NCBI GenBank assembly: GCA_932294295.1
Contig: OW028581.1
Span: 16,885,662-16,949,661, forward strand
From: Alitta virens
Taxonomy: Eukaryota > Annelida > Polychaeta > Phyllodocida > Nereididae
Direction of reading: 5' to 3'
Length of the DNA: 64,000 nucleotides
A model generated the notes under the pieces. It was given only the letters and a program-made list of their open reading frames with translations. It ran no database searches and was not told the origin of the DNA. Shown piece by piece: positions 55,868-64,000 of this stretch. Position 1 is the stretch's first letter; the number at the start of each line of letters is the position of its first letter. The position numbers were made by a program, and so were the translations under genes.

Positions 55868-57693
55868 CGTTACTGACTTAATTGTGAGCTGCAAAGATAT
55901 ACCTGAAACTAGCGAATGATACAAATTGTTTGGTTCCGATTTCCTAGCCCCTTTTCAGAATTATAATGTATAGAAATGTATTCTGGAACCTTTGAAAAAG
56001 CTTGAAAAATCCATAAAAAGTTTAGGGTGCAGCGTTTCACATCAGGTAGAAAGGGAAATCGGAACCAAACTAGATTTTTCGATCCGCCTATGTTAATCGC
56101 AAGGCTCTCATTCCCATGGATACCTCCGCTTTAGGAATAAATTAAAATTATTTTATTCATAACTTGCTATGAAAAATGTATATCTCAAAAGGTTTTCTTG
56201 AATCCATGCACCAGTCAGCAGAAATCCTTTCTGAAATAGGCACTGTAAAACTTTATTATTTTCCATCATATCAATATCATCATTAATAATTGCGGCATTA
56301 TGAGATTAGCTTGATATAATATTCTGGCAGTTTATTCCAGAATATCACTGAATCATCATGTTAAAATCTGCCACACAATAAAGGCCCGTAACAGTTCACC
56401 ATTAACACCAGTAAAATTGGCCCAAAGTAGAGACTGGGGCAAACTAGTTAATCCAAGCCCCTTTGGCTATTTTTTAAACATCACAAGATACAGCTCAGCT
56501 GCACTAGTGACCACTGACTTTGGTACACATTAGGTTCTCTACAATTGGTGGTTTAAAAAAAATGCTTTCAAAAGATTGCTCCCCGGAGCTTTTCCCAGTC
56601 CAATGCTATGCAAAATTTCACATCCAAATTTTGAGTTTAAGTCTTGCCACCACCCACTTGAAGTTTCTATGCAAATTGCAATAGAGCTAATAGAGCGACC
56701 AGGTCTTAAAAAGGATAACAACACATTGCTCCTTGGGAAACCAATTCCTGAACTTGTTCAACACAGAAAGCTCAGTGGTAGCGCACTGGACTTCAAACCA
56801 TCGGGTCCTTGGTTCAATTACCGGTCGAGCCTATGTTTGATGGCTGTTTCATCCTTCGTCTCATTGCCATGGTCCCTACCTGTCCTTATTAGGTGCAGAA
56901 ATACAGGACGTAAAGCCCTAATCCACCACCACCACCTGTTCAACACAGAATCCTCACTAAGGAAGATGTTCTTAAACATTTCTTCTATTTTGAAACATAG
57001 CACTGCATATGCAGCAAACCCTCATGCCTGTATTGCTCAGCCAATGTACAGAAACATTAATGGATGGTGAGAATGTCCATTAGCTTTCCTGGCCAAATTC
57101 CATGCACTCAGCCAGAATGCTATCTTAGTCTTTTTGGTCAAAACAGTAGTGCAATAAAACATTAAACTTGGCTATTATAAAACTAGTAAGAATTGATAAG
57201 TAAAATGTGTGTCGAGACTGAACTCTGTGCTAATTATGATATTGTTTCATATTATAGTTAGACGTCTGCGATAGTGTACTATGAAGTAAAAAAAACAAAA
57301 TTAACTCAACTGAAACAAAAACCACCGTATATGATGGTGTCCGAGCCCATACAAATTCAATGGCTATCATACCACATATTTCAACAGCCTGGTGGCAAGG
57401 CTTAGAATGGAGATATTGACCTAATATTTTTTTAAACTTCATAAAATGACAAGTGGAATGGGAAAAGCTCCAGGGAGCAATGGTTTTTTTACCTTCAGTT
57501 CTTTTGGAGCACCCGAGTACACATACATAATATTAATATCGGGCAAATTCTAACAGTATGGTTAATAATTCAGACTATTCACTGCATGAAGGTATGTTAC
57601 GTTGGGGTTGAAAAGTAATAAGAGACATTTGCCATTGTATGTTCTAAATATAGAATAGGTATTGAATGAAAATACTGCAAAAACTGTACGTAC
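55868..57693. other. Spacer between the two transporter genes, left part
   Basis: Apart from the SINE at 56769-56936 I see no gene here. The upstream flank of transporter A (55868 onward) has no clear TATA box. Confidence 0.5.
56769..56936 (+). mobile_element. tRNA-derived SINE, 5'-truncated copy
   Basis: Starts inside the A box (AGCTCAGTGGTAGCGC), keeps a degenerate B box (TGGTTCAATTACC) and the full family body ending GGACGTAAAGCCCTAATC plus ACC repeats. A perfect 14-bp target duplication TGTTCAACACAGAA flanks it (56755-56768 and 56937-56950). Confidence 0.92.
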
Positions 57694-58387
57694 TGTGACA
57701 GGCTGTAAAATATACTCATTGTTCCCTTTAGTTCTTTAAGCTAGCACAGAATCATCTAATCAACTGTTCTATTGTGTGGTGTGCAAGATGACCTATATTT
57801 AGCTGGCCTAATTTGGCTGACCTGGTTTTGAATGGAACTTAGTGGAAACAGTTCTAGAAGATTCTGCAACACTCTAGAACACTCTACACTTTTCTGAACT
57901 TCTCTACACTTTTCTAGAAATATGCAGATTAGTGGCCAAGTATAAAAGGGGGTGAGTGACAGGCAAGAGAAGGGAGATTTCATCAGAAGCCCTGGAGAAC
58001 TTACGTCACCACAAGAGCCTATTGCTATACATTAGTGTGGAGTTTGTGCCATCGTATTGCCTTGTTGGAATTCATCATCATAAGAGTAGAGCGTCCATGA
58101 AACTGTGAGTGAAGAGACATTAGTACATTAGTCCAAGTACGGGAAGACATCAACGTAACATCAGGACTATCGTGAGACTTTCTCAACTGTGGAACGACAG
58201 CAGGACCACACCAGGAGGGACACCACACATAACTGTGCAAAAATAAGGACGATTGTGACATTGATAGACTGTGAGTGCAGAATATTGAATTATTTGTATG
58301 TGTTACTTCCTGTTGAGTGTATTATTGTTCAGTAACCATTAAAGTGTTTAATTGTAAAATTTTGGGTTTGTAGTTCATTTCTGAACA
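57694..58387 (+). mobile_element. Probable solo LTR with a heat-shock-type promoter
   Basis: 694 bp beginning TGTGACAGG and ending TTTCTGAACA, so TGT...ACA ends, flanked by GTAC on both sides (57690-57693 and 58388-58391). Inside is a complete core promoter, and an ATTAAA lies near the 3' end (CCATTAAAGTG). No retroviral-type coding region or primer-binding site follows, so I read it as a solo LTR. The 4-bp target duplication is short; 5 bp is more usual, so the boundaries need checking. Confidence 0.55.
57851..57948 (+). promoter_or_regulatory. Heat-shock elements and TATA box in the LTR
   Basis: GTTCTAGAAGATTCT at 57851-57865 is three perfect alternating nTTCn/nGAAn units, the binding pattern of heat-shock factor. 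Further TTCTGAA and TTCTAGAA half-sites lie between 57870 and 57920. TATAAAAG follows at 57941. Confidence 0.7.
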
Positions 58388-58391
58388 GTAC

Positions 58392-59801
58392 TCATGGAGG
58401 TCACCCAGAAACCTGCACCCCTAGATGTATTCCAACCCTTACTTTCTTATGGATATACAATGCAGCTGTACATATATTCAGCCGAACGACAAATTTCAAA
58501 TATGTCCATTCATTGGGAAACCATTAGTGCCTTGCGGAAAAGTGGTTATATTGGCAAACAATCCAAAATTTTCAGTCTTTCAAAGTGCCTCTGCCACGTC
58601 ACATTGGTTGTTATTTTTAGTAGCTAAGCTGTAAAAACCCATTGAATATCTCCAGCCAACCTTGACTGTTTATAAAACACAGTAATCAAAACTCTTGAAT
58701 GGTTGAGTAAATTGAATAGATTTTGGACAGTAGTTTTATTAAACAAAGCAATGGTCTACGTCACATGAGCACTTTCATTAGCTTTTTTTTCGGTGCTTGC
58801 CCAACTCACTGTTTAACACGAACATAAAGGTTAAAAAAAGACCTATCTGCCAAAGGACTGCAACAGCATCCTCTTATCAATGGTACAATATAATCAAGGC
58901 ATATCAATGATATTATGGCATTAAACCTACCTTTTTCAGTGATATACTTGAAGCGCTTTTACCTCTTTGCTCCAGGAAATATCTCGGCCATAGGATAATG
59001 TTTAAGTGGTCCACACTGTTTGTAGGGTGAGGATGTAAATAGTTGGCCTTGGGTGAACTCACTTATCTTATTTTTTAAACCTCCTATAGAATACTGATAT
59101 ATTGAAATTAATATTGCCACTCAGTGCAAGTTACGGGTTCAAATGTATGTCCATAAATAATATTATATACTGTTAAATAGCTGTGAGTGCATGGTGTTGA
59201 TCAAAGCAAGGGCGCAAATGTTTTGGACGTAAATATGTTTATTAAACTATGATTTACGATTGTTGCAATAAATGATTGACTTTTTTTTAATGATAAATGT
59301 TATCTTGTTATCTGATGTTTATCTCCAGTAATATACTATACAATTTAATATGGATGATGAGGCTGGGATTTTGTGGACCAAGTGGAGGCTCACTTTGTCA
59401 CAATACTTTCAACACTCATTAGTTGCACATTGACGAACTGTAAATGGTTTGGATGTGATAAAAAATTTGTTTTGCGTTATAATCGAAGGGGGGGGGGGGG
59501 TGGGTGGTGAACATATATGAATGTGATCAACAGCTAGGACTGAAAGTCCAAACTAGTCCACTTTTAATCCAATGATGTCAGCTGAATTTAAGAGTTCAAT
59601 GGTTTTTTTAGTTGCCTTTTTTTTGTTAGTTTTTTCCTTTCTACGTAGTTATCATTAAACAAGTGACATTGCCTGTTATTGACGCTCAACCAAGCATAAC
59701 TGTACTTCACACATAGTTGCATGTCACAAATCAACAATGCCTTAATTTCCTGTTTGTCGCTGAGTATTTATTGAAAGTAAAACATTAGTACAGTAAAAAC
59801 G
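58392..59801. other. Spacer between the LTR and transporter B
   Basis: AT-rich; two overlapping open frames of about 70-77 codons at 58394-58634 have no recognisable motif. A poly-G run lies near 59490. I see no supported gene. Confidence 0.45.
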
Positions 59802-62800
59802 TCAGGATCCAGTCACGCCAAACCTTTTTCGTCTCTTTAGTACATACACCAAAATCATCAGAAAAAATCCGATAATTGGAAATGCCCCACAAACATAGAA
59901 AGGAATGTTGATGTTGCCTGAGACTTCGTAGATCACAGCTGCAAGAGAAGAAATAAACGCTTTGCGAATAAATAAATCAGTCAGGAATCTTGGTAATTTT
60001 CAAAATGATTTGTGTACTTTATATATCCCAAGATGTCTCTAAACTGGGGCAAAAGTTTGAAGATGTGTAAGTGTGACGTCATTATTTTTTTTATTGCAAT
60101 CTAATTAGTATTCCTCAGCGTAACAGAACTGTTCTTTGTATAGATACCTACAGGGATTGTGAAAGCCCCTCAAATGGCATATGGCTGTGTACTACGTCAT
60201 CATTTTGTGGGGGATTATTATGTGACCTAAATTAAATTAAAGGGGTCCCTGGTGGGGTTTCCCCTTGTGATTTTGTTTTCTCATGGCAAGCCAACAAGTG
60301 CATAGATTTTAACAATGGGAATTATACCTTGTCAATATAGATGTGGATATTTCCAGCTTATCTATTAATAAGTGCAGGTGGCCAGCAGTTTATCATGACA
60401 TAAAATGAATTTACCCCTTAATTGCTGCCTTGGCCTTCTGATCACTCACATCCGAGTACTTTTCAAAGATATTTTTCTTGTTAACAAGATGTAAATCGAT
60501 TGCCAGTCTTGCTTATCAGGTTTATTCCTGATTAGAAGGGAACATTGTCTAAATATAAATTGAGAATGTTAAATAGTTCACACGACTCCTGATCAAGAAG
60601 CAGAGCTGAAATGTTTAAATGTAGCTATAGCTTCAATACACCAGACATTTGGGGTGGGGGCCCATAGCTCAGTGGTAGCGAGCTGGGCTACCAACCACTG
60701 GGGCCTTGGTTCACTACCTAAGTTGGATGGCTGTTTCATCCTTCATCTTATTGCCCTGGTCCCTGTCTGTCCTAACTAGCCCATCAGGTGCAGAAATATA
60801 GACCCTGGTCCACAAGCAGTCAACCTTTATTGAGCTGTTGTTTTTATAGCACCTATTGGTTACCTTCACAACTAAGATATTGTCGCATTTTTTTAAAAAT
60901 GTGTCAAACTTTTTTTACTATGAACTTTTATCACTTACCCAGTAAGGGCAAACCAATCAAATCACCAATCCCTTGGCCTGTGCAAATGAGTCCATAGGAA
61001 CGAGGGACTCTATCTACCCCAACGAGGTCAACTAGGAGAGGAGGTGTTGATGATATGAATATTCCTGAAAATTATGATCAAGACCATGAATGATTTGGTG
61101 GTAGAGGGATTTTTTTCATCGGAAGAATTCTGTTGGTTGCGGCTTCAGAATGAGGTGCTAGACCTCATCAAACCTGACTGAATAAGCAGTAGCCCATTTC
61201 AAAAATAATTTGTTATATTGCTTGAAGATTCGAAATTTTTTTAATACATTAGAAACATTTATCCATACATGTTTTTCAAATTTTAGTTTTATACATTTTA
61301 CATTGAATTTTATAGACCGTATATTTATGTGATTGTATTGTACAACTTCGGAGTTGCTGTATATATGTAAACCATTATTACTATATTTAACAAAAAGAGA
61401 TAACATCGACCACATTGTGACCAACTGTATATTTGAATAATTAGACTACTTGACTAATTAAGCCCTCTACTTTGGAAACCCTGCTGAGCCATTGATGTGA
61501 AAAAAGCGTGTCTCTCAGTCTTTGGTTGAAAATCATGGTATCAAAATTGAAATCATAGAAGAAAAAAAAATTAACGTGAATAGTTGAATGCCATTACCTG
61601 TACATACAGCCAGGCAGAATGCACACGAACAGAGTCCATAATAATTAGATACAAAACCAACTGTAATTTCTGTCAACCCAGCCAGGAAAAGAGCACAGGC
61701 AAAGAAAAGGATCTTGTTGAAGTTACAAGTTATGCTCTGAATTCCCACCAGGAGTTGCCCAACAAAGTCTCCAGCTCCCAAGACTGCCACCAGGGTCGCC
61801 ACCTGCCACTTGCTGTAACCCTGAACAATGGAAAATATTGGTTGTAAAGACTGAAAACATTACTTTATTAGGGTATACTTCCATTTGTTTAGGTTGCCGT
61901 GCATTGTGCAAAGGCAATGTGATACAATGTGTCCTTTCCATGAGAGCGTTACTACCGTATCCAAACACCGCAGAGAGATTATGATTGCTAAACCTTAAAA
62001 CCACACCAGGATTGATTTGATTTTGAACAACCTTGTCAACAAAAATGAAAATGAAAGGTAAATATCAATCAATAATGTAAACTTTCATTTGAGAACCTAA
62101 CCTCATTCTTAAGCATGCCATGCCATGTATAACATCACACTGACTCCTGTAGGGCCCAGGAGATGATTTATTGGAATGCAATAACATATGCAATAATAAT
62201 GAGAAACTGTCTATTTTTTAAACAAAGTATTATAACTAGCATAAGAAAATAATAAAGTTATGAAACATTCAATTATTTAGTAACTTGTAAGTCTTCAAAC
62301 CATACGTCATGTGTATGTGATGATAATTAATTGTTATCTAGGATTATATGTGAGTAACTTACCAATGTCAAAAGCTTCATTGGTAACATGACATATGGCA
62401 CTGCTTTTTCAAAAGATTTGAAAAACTGGGTCAAAACAGTCAAGCTGAAAGTTGGCTCAGCTAAGTCTTTGACACTTTTCAATAAAGTTGACGCAACTTC
62501 GTGCAAATTCTTGAGTAGCTGTTTGAAGCTTTTGAAAATCCGTGAAGTATGGCCAACCATTTCAACCGTCTTTGAATGCTTAACAGCGAGATCATTGGTA
62601 TCTTCATCGGAAGATGGCGTCACTGGAGACACCAGAAACATAGCCAATGGCAAAGCATGAAGGGTAATTCCAGCCATTATTTGCAGAGCTCCTCTCCAGG
62701 CATAAACATCAATTAGACTTCTTATTATAACAGCGAAAATGAAAACTCCCACAGATGCTCCAGAGGAAACTATAGATGTCGCCAGTGTGCGCCGCCTGGT

Positions 62801-63773
62801 GAAATATCTTTGAATTACGATGATGCATGGTAAAAATTGAAATCCAAGGCCTACACCTGTATGGTGTGTACATGAACAGATTTATGAGTTTGTAAAAACA
62901 ATTTTTATGAAATATGAACTGAAATTTGATTTACAAATGTAATAGATTACTTTATTTGGATATATTATGCATTATGGAAAATTTCACTCACCAATCAGGG
63001 TGCTATATGTAAAATACAATGTCCTGATACTACTGACAAGCGAGCTTGTAAAGTATCCGGAAGAAATCATGAAACTCCCCACCATACAGACTTTTCGCCA
63101 TCCATATACTTCACAGAAACAACCAGCGCAGAGAGCTGCAATAGTAGCAAGAATCGACACACCATTTGTTGTTTTCTCAACAAATTCACAGATAACTGAT
63201 TTACATGTCAGACTCTAGTTAATTGTATTATGCAAAATGGCACGTTAGCTGGTTAGGTCATTCATGCATGGGATAGCTGGACAGGCATAACTGTAACATG
63301 TTCATTGACAAGAACCCAGAGTTTGCCTCTGGGGCTGAGGTCTTTACCCACAACGAGGAGGCCCAGGACTTTCAGAGGTTAGTTACATGAAACTAAAAGA
63401 TGGCGGACAATAAAATTATAATCCTGAACATTGGCAAAGCATAAACTGGGTGTTACTCGATAACGTACATATTCAACATAGTACTTTTTTTTTTAATGAA
63501 TTTTATCTCACCAGCCATACTCATCATACCAGCTGTCATGGAAATCACGAAGGATGCAGATGCTTCATCAGTGTCTGGGAACGAGGCTAGGAGTTCCGGA
63601 AGTAGGATACCACCCGAGTAAGTCACTCCTCCAGATAGAACGAAGATGAGGAAGCTGATGGCTGTGACAAACCATGCGTAACAACTGTCGACACCCCGAT
63701 CATTGTGTGGCTTTCTCACTTCCGGTTTGAACTTGATGACTTCCTCATTGTCTGTCTCAGATTGTTCTTCCAT
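59802..63773 (-). CDS. Monocarboxylate-transporter-like MFS protein (SLC16 type), copy B
   Basis: Six GT-AG exons with the same phases as copy A: 63773-63512, 63135-62992, 62856-62363, 61820-61598, 61064-60939 and 59938-59802, 1,386 nt in total, 461 residues plus stop. Exons 2, 4 and 5 have exactly the lengths of copy A (144, 223 and 126 nt). TM1 region 'YAWFVTAISFLIFVLSGGV', TM4-5 signature 'IQRYFTRRRTLATSIVSSG', C-terminal half 'RVPRSYGLICTG' and 'VIYEVSGNINIPFYVCG', with a basic tail 'LKRRKRFG' that copy A lacks. It is a plasma-membrane solute carrier by family, substrate unknown. The gene is a tandem duplicate in the same orientation, about 3.9 kb upstream of copy A's start. Intron 5 holds a SINE. 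Confidence 0.94.
60656..60803 (+). mobile_element. tRNA-derived SINE, copy in intron 5 of transporter B
   Basis: A box TAGCTCAGTGGTAG is intact, but the B-box region is partly deleted (TTGGTTCACTACCTAAGTTGG) and the body runs to GGTGCAGAAATATAG. No clear target duplication, so it is an older copy. Confidence 0.8.
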
Positions 63774-64000
63774 TGTCTGATGTTGTCATAGAAACGACTG
63801 AAATGTATTATGTGTACAAGTCATGTGAAGTCACAACATACAGGTCAAGCTGATATAGGGCAAAGTTCACGTTGCAGTCAGTCAGACAAGATATGCACTA
63901 TTATATTCACGTATAAATACTATGAATTGGTAATTAAATCAATATCAATACCAGAGTATTGCATATTAAACTTGCAATTTCCAGTTGTATGTAAATGTAT
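63774..64000. other. Upstream flank of transporter B
   Basis: No gene. A minus-strand start would need promoter elements here; I see no clear TATA box in the proper orientation within the visible 227 bp. Confidence 0.35.

Noticed and set aside
58394..58634. Two overlapping 70-77-codon frames after the LTR as a gag start
   Set aside because: No gag or zinc-knuckle motif, no primer-binding site at the LTR edge, and both frames end quickly.

Overview
The window is genomic DNA from an invertebrate animal. Host genes are split by GT-AG introns, intergenic DNA is AT-rich and loaded with DNA-transposon relics, non-LTR and LTR retroelements and a tRNA-derived SINE, and the host products are animal families (a tetraspanin and two SLC16-type transporters). 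I cannot name the species.

Region by region: 1-2.9 kb holds a 58-bp tandem repeat and a broken BEL/Pao retrotransposon. 4.6-16.8 kb is a tetraspanin gene on the minus strand (seven coding exons located; the last not found with confidence). 17-23.8 kb is gene-free, with several inverted-repeat elements and LINE fragments. 24.0-28.4 kb is a probable two-exon gene for a small acidic, secreted, possibly GPI-anchored protein. 28.4-32.3 kb has no gene I can support. 32.36-55.87 kb is a six-exon monocarboxylate-transporter-like gene (minus strand) and 59.80-63.77 kb is its tandem paralogue. Between them lie a SINE and a solo LTR with a heat-shock-element promoter.

The main object is a nearly complete Polinton/Maverick (adintovirus-like) element of 19,480 bp at 32983-52462. 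It sits in the last intron of the first transporter gene, with a perfect 6-bp target duplication (AACATT) and about 155-bp terminal inverted repeats. It carries the full hallmark set: protein-primed DNA polymerase B, retroviral-type integrase with a chromodomain, packaging ATPase, penton, double-jelly-roll major capsid protein and adenain-type protease, plus accessory and membrane proteins. The capsid genes form a tight plus-strand block with TAATG/ATGA overlaps. The polymerase lies on the minus strand.

The least expected observations are these. (1) The polymerase appears to be a spliced gene: three upstream exons join it in matching phase and add a disordered extension of about 477 residues. 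(2) A TATA-driven leader with a consensus donor lies about 6.7 kb upstream on the same strand, on the far side of the capsid genes, resembling the layout of the adenovirus E2B unit. (3) One capsid-block gene is cut by a single in-frame TAG. (4) The element landed in a minisatellite whose unit is a copy of the host exon's own 5' splice site. (5) The two transporter paralogues share a short, nearly identical patch in exon 4 that suggests gene conversion.
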